Source of the DNA: CG2-30-36-16 sp964372115
GTDB lineage: Bacteria; Bacteroidota; Ignavibacteria; Ignavibacteriales; Ignavibacteriaceae
Direction: 5' to 3'
Length of the DNA stretch: 64,000 nt
Assembly (NCBI GenBank): GCA_964372115.1
Contig: CAYJPN010000022.1
Location: forward strand, 1 to 64,000
A model generated the notes under the pieces. It did no database searches and was not told the DNA's origin. It saw nothing but the letters and a program-made list of their open reading frames with translations. Below are positions 17,485-26,054 of this stretch, piece after piece (positions within the stretch are counted from its first letter, which is position 1; every line of letters begins with the position of its first letter). Made by a program: the position numbers and the translations under genes.

Positions 17485-19710
17485 TTATTTATTTAATTTT
17501 TCTTTTTTAAATTTAATCGATAACTGAAATACAAAGTAAACCAGAACCACTGCACCAATGGCAAATATGGTATCACCAAAAGCTCTTAGCCATCTTAATG
17601 TTTGCATTAAACTTGTTTGTAAAAATTCAGCACTTCTTGCATACCAGTAACCATGCTCAACTGATGCCCATGTTTGCATTAATCCAACAGGCAATAAACT
17701 AAATACTACCATCGCAAATAAACCAAAATTGATTAACCAAAAAGCCCATTTAAGCGGCTTCTCATTCCATACAATATCCGGTCTTATCCCTCTGAGTGAA
17801 AACAACATTAAGCCTATTCCAAGCATACCATAAACGCCAAAGAGTGCTGCATGCCCGTGAAGAGGCGTTGTATTCAACCCTTGCATATAATAAAGTGCGA
17901 TAGGCGGATTAATCATAAACCCGAATAAACCGGCTCCAAGCATATTCCAAAACGCAACTGATACGAAAAAGTAAATGGGCCATTTATATTTTTTTACCCA
18001 TTCGGTAGTACGGGAAAGTTTAATATTTTCCCATGCTTCGTAGCCGACAAACATCAATGGTACTACTTCCAATGCGCTAAAGACAGAGCCGAGTGAAAGA
18101 ACAATCATCGGTGTACCGGAAAAATAAAGATGATGAAGTGTTCCGATGATGCCGCCAGATAAAAATATTGTAGCAGACAATATTGTTGCCTGTCCGGCTG
18201 TTTTAATTGAAATCAATTGTAGTTTCGCGAAGAGAAATGCTACTGCAACTGTTGCGAAAACTTCAAAGAAACCCTCAACCCATAGATGAACGACCCACCA
18301 CCGCCAGTATTCTGCAATAGCAAGATTTGTATGTTTTCCATACACTAATGCTGCGCCATAAAATGATGCTATAGCTATTGCAGAAATAAGAAATAAAACA
18401 AGAATTGGTTTTTGTTCGTCCTTCTTTTTTAAAGCTGGTTTAATTGCGCGAACGAGTAAAAATAACCAAAGAAACAATCCGATCAGTAAAGCAATCTGGA
18501 AAAATCTGCCAAGGTCAATGTACTCATAACCGCTATGCCCAAAGTAAAACCAAAACTGATCGGGTAATAAATGCTTTATGCTAAGCCATTCACCCGCCAT
18601 TGATCCGAGTACAACAACTAATAAAGCAACAAAAAGAACATTTACACCTAATCTCTGACCTTTAGGTTCCTCTCCACTTACGGCTGGGGCTAAATACAAA
18701 CCCGCAGCAAGCCAAGCAGTCGCTATCCAAAATATTCCTAATTGTGTATGCCAGGTTCTTGTAATTACATAAGGAAGAATTTCTGCAAGCGGAATTCCAT
18801 AAAAAGCTCCACCCTCAACACCGTAATGCGCTGTTATAACTCCGAAAACTATTTGTAGAAGAAATAAGCCTGATACAATCCAAAAATATTTAATCACAGC
18901 TTTTTGTGAAGGTGTTACTACTACTCCAAGTAGCGGATCGTTAGAAGGAACTTTATTATGCTCAATTTCGCCTCTGTTCGCTGCGTAATACCAAGCCATC
19001 CCGCCAATGCCAAGAAGAAGCATAATAATGCTTACTCCTGTCCAGACAATTGTATCCGGAGTTGGAACATTTCCTATTAATTCTTCATGCGGCCAGTTAT
19101 TTGTATAAGTCACATTATCATCAATGCGGTTTGTTGATGCTGCCCAGGAGCTCCAGAAGAAAAATGCATTTAGCTTCCTAAGCTTTTCAGGGTCGTTTAA
19201 TGCGTTCTTTTGAATTGCATATTCATCTTTTCCGTTTGTAAAAATTTTACTGTAATGTTCTGTGTTTATTTTAATTGCTTCGAGACGGCTATCATTGATT
19301 GTAATAATTCCAGTTTTGGAATTGTAAGTGTTGGTTTTAAAATCCTCTTTCAATCTTGTTTTAAGCGCTGATTGTTTTTCTGTTGACAGCTTATCAAATT
19401 CTATATCATATTGCTTTTTAGCCCAGATATTTAGTACGATTACTGCTTCACGATGCAACCAATCTGCGGTCCAATCGGGTGCGACATAACTGCCGTGTCC
19501 CCAAACTGAACCGGATTCCATTCCGCCCATTGCCTGCCAGATATTTTGCCCATCTTCAATATCTGATTTTGTGAATACTAACTTTCCACTTTCTGTAATA
19601 AACTTTTCCGGAATTGGAGGTTTTTGTTGATAGATTTTTACTCCAACTAAGCTTAATACAGTAAATGAAAGGATAATTACGACAGAAAATCCAATCCAAT
19701 ATTTTTTCAT
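17485..19710 (-). CDS. norZ: Quinol-dependent nitric oxide reductase (single-subunit)
   Basis: 741 residues. An N-terminal membrane anchor and a periplasmic cytochrome-c-like domain without haem (containing MGGMESGSVWGHG and DWTADWLH) are fused to the 12-helix NorB core, the hallmark of qNOR. Haem and Fe ligands are visible in RTWHTQ (about 318), VVHLWVEGFFE (about 473), GTLHHLYF (about 525) and LHGHAALFG (about 618). It reduces 2 NO to N2O in the cytoplasmic membrane using quinol. It is the largest gene of an operon that also encodes RIC and a hemerythrin-like protein, which fits NO detoxification. With nitrate reductase next door, it would handle NO formed from nitrite. Confidence 0.95.
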   Translation of the reverse strand: MKKYWIGFSVVIILSFTVLSLVGVKIYQQKPPIPEKFITESGKLVFTKSDIEDGQNIWQAMGGMESGSVWGHGSYVAPDWTADWLHREAVIVLNIWAKKQYDIEFDKLSTEKQSALKTRLKEDFKTNTYNSKTGIITINDSRLEAIKINTEHYSKIFTNGKDEYAIQKNALNDPEKLRKLNAFFFWSSWAASTNRIDDNVTYTNNWPHEELIGNVPTPDTIVWTGVSIIMLLLGIGGMAWYYAANRGEIEHNKVPSNDPLLGVVVTPSQKAVIKYFWIVSGLFLLQIVFGVITAHYGVEGGAFYGIPLAEILPYVITRTWHTQLGIFWIATAWLAAGLYLAPAVSGEEPKGQRLGVNVLFVALLVVVLGSMAGEWLSIKHLLPDQFWFYFGHSGYEYIDLGRFFQIALLIGLFLWLFLLVRAIKPALKKKDEQKPILVLFLISAIAIASFYGAALVYGKHTNLAIAEYWRWWVVHLWVEGFFEVFATVAVAFLFAKLQLISIKTAGQATILSATIFLSGGIIGTLHHLYFSGTPMIVLSLGSVFSALEVVPLMFVGYEAWENIKLSRTTEWVKKYKWPIYFFVSVAFWNMLGAGLFGFMINPPIALYYMQGLNTTPLHGHAALFGVYGMLGIGLMLFSLRGIRPDIVWNEKPLKWAFWLINFGLFAMVVFSLLPVGLMQTWASVEHGYWYARSAEFLQTSLMQTLRWLRAFGDTIFAIGAVVLVYFVFQLSIKFKKEKLNK

Positions 19711-19800
19711 ATTATTTCCAGATAAATTTCGATAATAGTTTATTCTAAAAAATTAGCTTAGTAAGCTATTAATAATCACTGTTCAAATTCTGTTGTTTGT

Positions 19801-20394
19801 TTAATAATGATGATGCTCTTCTGTTGGTGTATCTTCACCTCTGAAAAGACTTTCGACATAATGTATAAACTGAACATACGCTGTCATATAATTTCTTCCA
19901 GCAGTTAAGTCATTTACGTCGTAATTAATTTTTGATTGCAGATCTGTAAAAAGATTTTTTACATCTTTTTGCTTTACTTTCGGAATATGTGCTAAAACTT
20001 CCGAAAGAGAATTTTTCTCAATAGCTACATCTGCTGCTTCTATTCCTTCTTCGGGATGATATCCTGCTGGTTCAAATCTTGTATATGGTTCTCCCTCACC
20101 CATTCTATGAACTCCTACAACGGTTTCAAAAAAATACATATCAGCTATTTCTTTTGCTTCATCATTAAGCTTTCGGACGTTTAAAACTTTCTCGAAAACA
20201 TTTTTGATTTCCTGTTCATCCTTCGCTTGAACCCAAATCAATAAATAATTGATATTACCAGTTTCAAGAGCTTTTTGTGATGCTTTAACAACCGGAACTT
20301 TCATTGTATCACAATGAGCGGAAACTGTGTTTGTAAAAATGAAAATAAATGATGCGAAAAATAACATCATTGCAATTTTTGATTTTTGTAACAT
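19801..20394 (-). CDS. Exported DUF6448-like protein
   Basis: 197 residues with a signal peptide cleaved around AHCD. The mature part starts HCDTMKVPVV and contains ETVVGVHRMGEGEPYTRF, the pattern of the DUF6448 family, and ends in a His-rich tail (EEHHHY) that might bind metal. The role is unknown. It is placed between NO reductase and a hemerythrin-like protein in the same operon, so a periplasmic part in NO or metal stress is a guess. Start ATG chosen for the AAAGG ribosome site; an earlier GTG at 20403 is poorly spaced. Confidence 0.7.
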   Translation of the reverse strand: MLQKSKIAMMLFFASFIFIFTNTVSAHCDTMKVPVVKASQKALETGNINYLLIWVQAKDEQEIKNVFEKVLNVRKLNDEAKEIADMYFFETVVGVHRMGEGEPYTRFEPAGYHPEEGIEAADVAIEKNSLSEVLAHIPKVKQKDVKNLFTDLQSKINYDVNDLTAGRNYMTAYVQFIHYVESLFRGEDTPTEEHHHY

Positions 20395-20405
20395 GATAAT
20401 CACCT

Positions 20406-20867
20406 TTAATTCATTAAGATTTGATTAAATCTAAGTTTAAGATACTCACCAATTAACAATGCAGTTGGATAAGTAACCTCTTCTTCCGTTTTTGCATGCA
20501 GCTTAAGTTTTTCTGCAAATGCTGCAAGTGCGGATTTATTTTCTTCCATTGACGCTTTAACAAGTTTATCCAATGCTGTAACAATTGTCTTATGTTCTTC
20601 CAACATTGTTGGGAGACCTGCTTTTAATTTATTGGTCATTTCCAAAACTTCTTTCATATTTTCGGTTACATTGCCTTCGGCTAATAACGGTAAGATTCCA
20701 AGCGGTGGAAGAGCAAATTCTTCCTCACTTACAAAGTGAGGATGCATGGTTTTAGCTACTAATTGAGCCGCTTCACCTATTTTACCTCCTGCTTTTGTAG
20801 CTTCCGCAAGTTTTTGATGAAGTTCTTCGTGTTCAAGTTTTAATGATTCGGGAATTTTAATTTTCAT
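20406..20867 (-). CDS. Hemerythrin-like domain protein
   Basis: 153 residues forming a four-helix bundle with the expected ligand spacing: LEHEELHQ near residue 14, MHPHFVSEEEFALPP, EEHKTIVTAL and LHAKTEEEVTYPTA. It is cytosolic and probably carries a di-iron site that binds O2 or NO. The second of two nearby ATGs is used because the AGGAG site overlaps the first. Cotranscribed with NO reductase. Confidence 0.85.
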   Translation of the reverse strand: MKIKIPESLKLEHEELHQKLAEATKAGGKIGEAAQLVAKTMHPHFVSEEEFALPPLGILPLLAEGNVTENMKEVLEMTNKLKAGLPTMLEEHKTIVTALDKLVKASMEENKSALAAFAEKLKLHAKTEEEVTYPTALLIGEYLKLRFNQILMN

Positions 20868-20891
20868 TTTTATCATCTCCTATATAATTTT

Positions 20892-21272
20892 TTATTTTTT
20901 CTGAATTATTGTGAGTATGAAAGTTGTATCTTCCAATGCTTCAACATCGTGAGGAATTGCTTTTTCTAATATGAGTAGTTTATTAGTTTCCGCAAGAATC
21001 TTTTCTTCCCCCGTAATTAAATTCATTTTACCAGATAATACAAATAATGTTATCGGCCCTTCAACCCTATGTTCGTGCAAGGTAGCTCCTTTGCGCAACG
21101 ATATTAAAACCACACGCAAGTTTGAGTTTTTCTGTAAGGTGACAGCATTACGGTCACCTTTAATCCACGCTGTTTCACTTTTGAGTTTATCTATTTCACT
21201 ATTGATTGAAAAAGATAACCAAGGTGCTTTGAGTTTTCTATCACTTAATTTTTTTCTTTCTTGTTCAGCCAT
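20892..21272 (-). CDS. Cupin-domain protein
   Basis: 126 residues, one cupin barrel: GATLHEHRVEGPITLFVLSGKMNLITG is motif 1 and LLILEKAIPHDVEALED motif 2. The ATG at 21272 has an AAGGAG site just upstream; a longer frame exists but lacks a site. It is a second cupin of the operon, separated from the upstream methyltransferase gene by 98 bp that may hold an internal promoter. Confidence 0.8.
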   Translation of the reverse strand: MAEQERKKLSDRKLKAPWLSFSINSEIDKLKSETAWIKGDRNAVTLQKNSNLRVVLISLRKGATLHEHRVEGPITLFVLSGKMNLITGEEKILAETNKLLILEKAIPHDVEALEDTTFILTIIQKK

Positions 21273-21370
21273 GTTAATCTCCTTTTTAAATACATAACTA
21301 TACTGCATTTATTTTGAACAACTAATTCACCAAAGATTTGATTTTGATTTATATACATAATTGTCTGGTT

Positions 21371-22147
21371 TTATAATTTTTCTGCCACAATTGCAATAGC
21401 ATTAATATACAATTGATGTTTTTTAAATGTTTTTCGCATAAGTAAAATACGCTTCTTTGCTTTTGGATTAGCTAAAATATTAAAACCAATTTTTAAACTT
21501 CTAAAGAAACCTTCATCATCTATTATTCGCTTGGGTTCTAATAAATGCATTGGATTGAAAATAATTTTCCTTACTTTAAATTCTTCTTTTTCAATTAATT
21601 CTTTCCATTCCTTTTGAGTAAGTGGACGGGCATTTACTTTAATTGTTAAAGCAAAATCATTTTGTATCTCTGCTTTAAGTTCATCACTTATATTGTCTGG
21701 GGTAAGTCCTAATTCGTGTATCGCATAAAGCCCGCCTTTTTTCAAGATGCGATGTGCTTCACGAACAATCTCAGATTTACGGTGATCAGCATGCATAGTT
21801 AACATAGCCTCCCCAAAAACTTTATCTTTGCTATTATCCGGCAAAGTAGTGTCTGATGCGTTTCTTTGAACTATGGTTGCATTATTTCCTGTAAATTTTT
21901 CTTTCAATAATTTTACAACATCTTCATCTGCATCAATTCCTACATAAGAGTTGGGATTGTGCTTCAATGCCAAGGAAGCTGTAAATCCCATTCCAGGGGC
22001 AAACTCTACAATATTATCGGTAGATGAAATATTTAATGACTCCACCAATTTGAGTGTTAATTCTTTCCCTCCGGGTCTTAATACTCTTTTGCCCATTCGA
22101 GCTAAAATCCAATGCCCTGATGCTTTATCAAAATCTTTAATTTTCAT
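21371..22147 (-). CDS. SAM-dependent methyltransferase, class I
   Basis: 258 residues with motif I VEFAPGMGF (about residues 47-55) and the acidic loop end VGIDADEDVV, then LKKGGLYAIHELG. The C-terminal third has a basic helical region. The substrate is unknown. It lies 14 bp below the RIC gene. Two different methyltransferases in an NO operon is unusual; see the second at 24599. Confidence 0.8.
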   Translation of the reverse strand: MKIKDFDKASGHWILARMGKRVLRPGGKELTLKLVESLNISSTDNIVEFAPGMGFTASLALKHNPNSYVGIDADEDVVKLLKEKFTGNNATIVQRNASDTTLPDNSKDKVFGEAMLTMHADHRKSEIVREAHRILKKGGLYAIHELGLTPDNISDELKAEIQNDFALTIKVNARPLTQKEWKELIEKEEFKVRKIIFNPMHLLEPKRIIDDEGFFRSLKIGFNILANPKAKKRILLMRKTFKKHQLYINAIAIVAEKL

Positions 22148-22161
22148 TAAAATACCTTTTT

Positions 22162-22884
22162 CTATACTAGTTTTTGTTCGTTTTCAATTGCTTTTGGAAA
22201 TAATATATTATTCTCTAAATGAATGTGTAAATGCAAATCTTCTTCAAATTCCTTCAGTAAAGAAAAAGTAACGCGATAAGTATTGCAGCCATCATTAGGG
22301 ACAGTATAATTATTAGTTATTTGGGATATTTTCTTAAAGCGTTCACCTTCAATATTGTGCTCATAAATCATAGCTTGAATCGGATTTTCAACAGATCCAA
22401 ATGGAGGTGAATCAATTTTTTCATTTTTTTGTATTGCTGTAACCATTTTTCTTATATAGGGAAATAAAATTAATTCTTCCCTTTTCATATGCATTGCTAA
22501 TTCACCCGCAGATTGGTTGAACTGTTCGTTTATCTCAAATAATTCAGAGTGATTGTTGCCGTGTTCTTTGCAGAGTTTTGCAACGTATTGCTTAATATCA
22601 GGAGTCTTATCTTCTATATAACGATGATGTTTTTTCTCAATGTAATCTACTAATAAATCTAATGGCCAGGAATTGTAATCTATTGAGCCGTTATTGTTTT
22701 GGCTTTTTATTGAAACAAGCTCAGTAATTATTTTTTCTGAATCGAGATTTTTTGTATCAATAACATTTTTAAAATTTTTGTTTCCGTTGCAGCAAAAATC
22801 AATTTTATAAGATTCAAATATTTTTGCAGTCCGATAATCTTCTGCTACAATTTCACTGATTGTTTTGTTTTCTAAATCAATCAT
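22162..22884 (-). CDS. ric: Iron-sulfur cluster repair di-iron protein RIC (ScdA/YtfE)
   Basis: 240 residues. The N-terminal ScdA/DUF542 domain carries KIDFCCNGN (Cys 31-32 region). The C-terminal hemerythrin-like domain has di-iron ligands in KKHHRYIE, CKEHGNNHSELFE, MHMKREELILFPYI, YEHNIEGE and LHIHLENNILFP. In E. coli and Staphylococcus this protein repairs Fe-S clusters damaged by NO or oxidants. Position in the NO reductase operon agrees. AAAGGA precedes the ATG. Confidence 0.93.
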   Translation of the reverse strand: MIDLENKTISEIVAEDYRTAKIFESYKIDFCCNGNKNFKNVIDTKNLDSEKIITELVSIKSQNNNGSIDYNSWPLDLLVDYIEKKHHRYIEDKTPDIKQYVAKLCKEHGNNHSELFEINEQFNQSAGELAMHMKREELILFPYIRKMVTAIQKNEKIDSPPFGSVENPIQAMIYEHNIEGERFKKISQITNNYTVPNDGCNTYRVTFSLLKEFEEDLHLHIHLENNILFPKAIENEQKLV

Positions 22885-22922
22885 AATGTTTTCCTTTTAT
22901 TTATAATAATGTTTAAATGAAG

Positions 22923-24314
22923 CTAATATGTAATCCAATTCCGGCTTTCTTTTCTTAAAAGAAAAATATGTTTTTCACGAATTGCTGTTTTTAGTAATCT
23001 TCCTAAAAATCCGACAAAAGTAACTTTCTTGAAAAACGGCAGCGCTAACCAACCGATTGCCAGATGTTTTCCAAGGCTAACGACTTCACCTAGAACTTTA
23101 GGATAGTATTTCTTTTTGGGTCTGCCTGTTATTTCTGCAAAGATATTCTGTGCAACTAATCTGCCTTGCTGCAAAGCAAATTGAGCTGCCGCTGGCACTG
23201 GTTTTCCGGACATAGGATTAATTGCATTGGCACTATCACCGATTGCAAAAATATATTTATTATTTTCTGCTTGTAAATAATCATCAACTATCAGCCGTCC
23301 TACCGAACTTGTTTTTATTCCGCCTCGTTTTATTAAATCCGAAATACGGATTCCACCTGTCCATATAAAATTTTTAGATTTAATTATGCTGCCATTTGCA
23401 AGAATAATTTCATCATTAGTCCTTTTTTCTATTTTTGAACCCGTTAATATTTTAACACCCTTTTCAATAAGTCTTTTCTCTATACGTTCGGAAAAACTTT
23501 CTTCCATAAAAGGGACTAATCTATCTGCAGCTTCAATGATGATAATCGCTACATCTTTTTTGTCTATGTTAAAATTCATAACGCATTTTGAAGTATGGTC
23601 TGCTAACTCACTTGCAAATTCAACACCCGATAAACCTCCACCTCCAATTACAAAACGAAGATTATCTTTCCTTAACATTTCATCATTTTCGGATGTAGCG
23701 CTTGCACATATTATTGAAATGTGTTCATAAATTTTATCTGCATCATACAATGTTTGCAGAGGAAATGAATTTTCTTCCATTCCAGGAATATTATAGTAAT
23801 TAACCTTGCTGCCTATTGCAATTACCAGAAACTGAAAAGAAATCTGCTTATCATCTATCTGAATAATTTTATTTTGTACATCAATATATTTGACTTCACC
23901 AAGATGAAATTGAATATTTTTGTTTTTTAATATTTTGTAGAGTGGAATTGAAACCTCAGCTTTTCTAACAGCTGCTTCGTGCAATTGGGTTTTAATTGTA
24001 TGAAACGGATATTTATCGATGAGGTGAATCTTAAAGAAAGGAATTGATTTGAACAATCTGTCTAAACGTAATGCCGCAGTTAATCCCCCGTATCCGGCGC
24101 CAATAATTATAATATTTTTTGAGACAGCATCTGTAACTAATTCTTTCTGGTTAGTCTGCACAACTTCTTCTTTGCGTTCAAAATGCTTTGGTATTATTTC
24201 ATTATATGTTTCTCGATAATGCGCCCGGACAACGTTACGATCTCTGCCTTTATACTCGATCAGCATAAACTTCTCAAGAAATTCTTCAATATATTCTTTT
24301 GTTTGATTATTCAT
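22923..24314 (-). CDS. NDH-2-like NAD(P)H dehydrogenase (FAD flavoprotein)
   Basis: 463 residues. After a 65-residue N-terminal extension, the FAD site IIIIGAGYGGLTAALRL is followed by the NAD site RFVIGGGGLSGVEFASEL, and FAIGDSANA closes the FAD site. A C-terminal segment, WLALPFFKKVTFVGFLGRL, is amphipathic and would attach to the membrane as in type II NADH dehydrogenases. It would feed electrons from NADH to quinone, the donor pool of the NO and nitrate reductases here. Start overlaps the ferredoxin stop by 4 bp. Confidence 0.85.
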   Translation of the reverse strand: MNNQTKEYIEEFLEKFMLIEYKGRDRNVVRAHYRETYNEIIPKHFERKEEVVQTNQKELVTDAVSKNIIIIGAGYGGLTAALRLDRLFKSIPFFKIHLIDKYPFHTIKTQLHEAAVRKAEVSIPLYKILKNKNIQFHLGEVKYIDVQNKIIQIDDKQISFQFLVIAIGSKVNYYNIPGMEENSFPLQTLYDADKIYEHISIICASATSENDEMLRKDNLRFVIGGGGLSGVEFASELADHTSKCVMNFNIDKKDVAIIIIEAADRLVPFMEESFSERIEKRLIEKGVKILTGSKIEKRTNDEIILANGSIIKSKNFIWTGGIRISDLIKRGGIKTSSVGRLIVDDYLQAENNKYIFAIGDSANAINPMSGKPVPAAAQFALQQGRLVAQNIFAEITGRPKKKYYPKVLGEVVSLGKHLAIGWLALPFFKKVTFVGFLGRLLKTAIREKHIFLLRKESRNWITY

Positions 24315-24562
24315 TTAAAGCAATATCCGCTTTGCATTTTCTTAATTGCATCCATGGGGCAAACTGCAATACATCTGATTTTATTGAAACCCGCACACTC
24401 ATTGCATATTTTTGTTACAATAAAATAATGTTCATTAGAAATTGGGTTAAAATATTTTCCATTCTCTTCCCAACTTTCTCCGGGTCCGTAGACAGCTTCT
24501 GTTGGACATTCAACCGCACATGCTCCGCAATTGATACAATCATCTGTTATTTTCATTGCCAT
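24311..24562 (-). CDS. Small 2[4Fe-4S] ferredoxin (YfhL-like)
   Basis: 83 residues. First site CINCGACAVECP (residues 10-21); second site CNECAGFNKIRCIAVCP, with the insertion between cysteines that marks the YfhL/Alvin-type ferredoxins. It is translationally coupled to the NDH-2-like gene and might exchange electrons with it. Confidence 0.9.
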   Translation of the reverse strand: MAMKITDDCINCGACAVECPTEAVYGPGESWEENGKYFNPISNEHYFIVTKICNECAGFNKIRCIAVCPMDAIKKMQSGYCFK

Positions 24563-24598
24563 TTAAATTTTCCTCCTTCCCAAACAATCACACAGCTT

Positions 24599-25309
24599 TT
24601 ATCTCTCTGCATTTTTTTTTTGAACTAACCATCCTCCATGTATGAATGAATTATAAAAGTGAATTGTTTTTTCAAATCCTGTTTCCGATAATAACTTCAG
24701 TAATTCTTCCTCTGTAATAAGATGTTGACCAATAGCCTGAGCAGCTATCTTATTTACTAACTCAGATGTAGCCCCTCCGTATTTCATAAAGTATTTCCAG
24801 GATCTAAACATATATTGAAAATCTTCTTGACTGGTATCCCCATATTGTTCTACAATAATCAGCTTTGCTCCGGGCTTTAACCGTTTTGCAATATTATTCA
24901 GCAGTGATATTCTATCCACGACTTCAGGAATAAATCGCATCACAAATATTAACGTTGCAATATTGTATTTCTCTATTTCAGGTAAACCTTCAACAAAACC
25001 ATGATGTAACAATATGCGGTTGTTAAGATTTTGATCATCGAGTTTAGCTTTGGATATTTTAATCATTTCTTCGGATGGATCAACACCTGTGATTCGCCAA
25101 TTCGGCATAAGATTTCCAAATGTTGTTAATTCCATTCCTGTTCCGCATCCAACCACCAATACATCTTCAATTTCAGTATGTTTTTCGCCAACAACCGATA
25201 GTATCATTTTAAAAAGCTGATCGTAGCCAAACACTGCTTTGCGCGCATACTCTTCATAATGCGCAGCTTTTTTTGAAGTAAAATTTATATCAGTCATTTT
25301 TACATCCAT
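24599..25309 (-). CDS. SAM-dependent methyltransferase, class I
   Basis: 236 residues from the ATG at 25309, which directly follows the upstream stop and has a GGGAGA site. Motif I is VLVVGCGTGMEL, then ITGVDPSEEMI and LKPGAKLIIVEQYG. It is similar in type to the tellurite/ubiquinone-type small-molecule methyltransferases, but the substrate cannot be told. It is second in the operon after the small oxidase-like protein. Confidence 0.78.
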   Translation of the reverse strand: MDVKMTDINFTSKKAAHYEEYARKAVFGYDQLFKMILSVVGEKHTEIEDVLVVGCGTGMELTTFGNLMPNWRITGVDPSEEMIKISKAKLDDQNLNNRILLHHGFVEGLPEIEKYNIATLIFVMRFIPEVVDRISLLNNIAKRLKPGAKLIIVEQYGDTSQEDFQYMFRSWKYFMKYGGATSELVNKIAAQAIGQHLITEEELLKLLSETGFEKTIHFYNSFIHGGWLVQKKNAER

Positions 25310-25310
25310 G

Positions 25311-25769
25311 CTAAAACTTTTCTCCCTTTGCTTCGCGATATTGACTTCCAACAGCTCTTATTCTACCCCACATTGAATAAAAAAACAAAATCATTGCCAC
25401 AACCTGTAGCGATGAGAATATTACAATTGCTGTGCTTACCCAACTGATATAGTAGTAGAATGAAGTTATAACCTGAGATACAAATCTTAACGCTGTTGCG
25501 ATAGTCATCAGCCAGTATGTAATTAAAATTAAATCCGGGTTATATTTCTTATCATCTTTTTCTGGACGCGGGAAAAACCACAATGCAACACCCATAATCA
25601 TCATCATAACAGAACCGACAAGAATTAAGTGAGTGTGTGCTGAAATTAATTCCTGAGAATAACCAGTCTGATAAATGTACTTTGAAAAGGACATATAAAG
25701 TCCAGCTAAAATACCAAGAATTAGAAATGCCAGACTTGTTTTAATAAAATATCTTACTGTTGTAAACAT
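25311..25769 (-). CDS. Four-helix haem-copper-oxidase-like membrane protein
   Basis: 152 residues, about four membrane segments. SAHTHLILVGSVMMMIMGVALWFFPRP resembles the helix of cytochrome oxidase/NO reductase subunit I that carries a haem-ligand histidine, but the protein is far too short for a full subunit I. Such short proteins are found beside denitrification genes. It is possibly a haem or NO-binding accessory protein. It is the first gene of the minus-strand NO operon, about 73 bp downstream of a DNR-like box. Confidence 0.65.
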   Translation of the reverse strand: MFTTVRYFIKTSLAFLILGILAGLYMSFSKYIYQTGYSQELISAHTHLILVGSVMMMIMGVALWFFPRPEKDDKKYNPDLILITYWLMTIATALRFVSQVITSFYYYISWVSTAIVIFSSLQVVAMILFFYSMWGRIRAVGSQYREAKGEKF

Positions 25770-25841
25770 ATTCTTCTTTGTAGAGTTTGATAACTCTCGT
25801 GTTTTTAATAGTTAATTTACCAGCATTGGATATTAGAAGCA

Positions 25842-25855
25842 TTGACTTAAGTCAG
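25842..25855 (-). promoter_or_regulatory. FNR/DNR-type box TTGAC-N4-GTCAG
   Basis: TTGACTTAAGTCAG has a perfect 12-bp palindromic core. Its half-sites suit a regulator whose recognition helix carries E-T-x-S-R, and the island's own Crp/Fnr protein (44542-45237) has ETLSR. The centre is about 80 bp upstream of the first NO-operon gene and lies in the shared divergent region with the nitrate reductase operon. A 17/20 match occurs at 44461. Confidence 0.6.
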
Positions 25856-25945
25856 ATTTTTAACGAATTAATGTGGGGAATACTTTTCTCTTATAAACTT
25901 CGAGGAAGTTCCAGTTAAAAGGGCAATTTTTTTTTGAAATATTTC

Positions 25946-25974
25946 TTGACAAGATAGAATAATCTTTCTAATTT
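25946..25974 (+). promoter_or_regulatory. Candidate promoter of the nitrate reductase operon
   Basis: TTGACA (25946-25951), a 17-bp spacer and TAATTT (25969-25974) lie about 80 bp before the cytochrome gene that opens the operon. Prediction from pattern only. Confidence 0.4.
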
Positions 25975-26054
25975 AATATCGGACTTTTTATTCCGATTAT
26001 AATTATTAAATTTTTTTTAAGTAAATTTGAATTAACCTAAGAAAAGAAGTAGAT

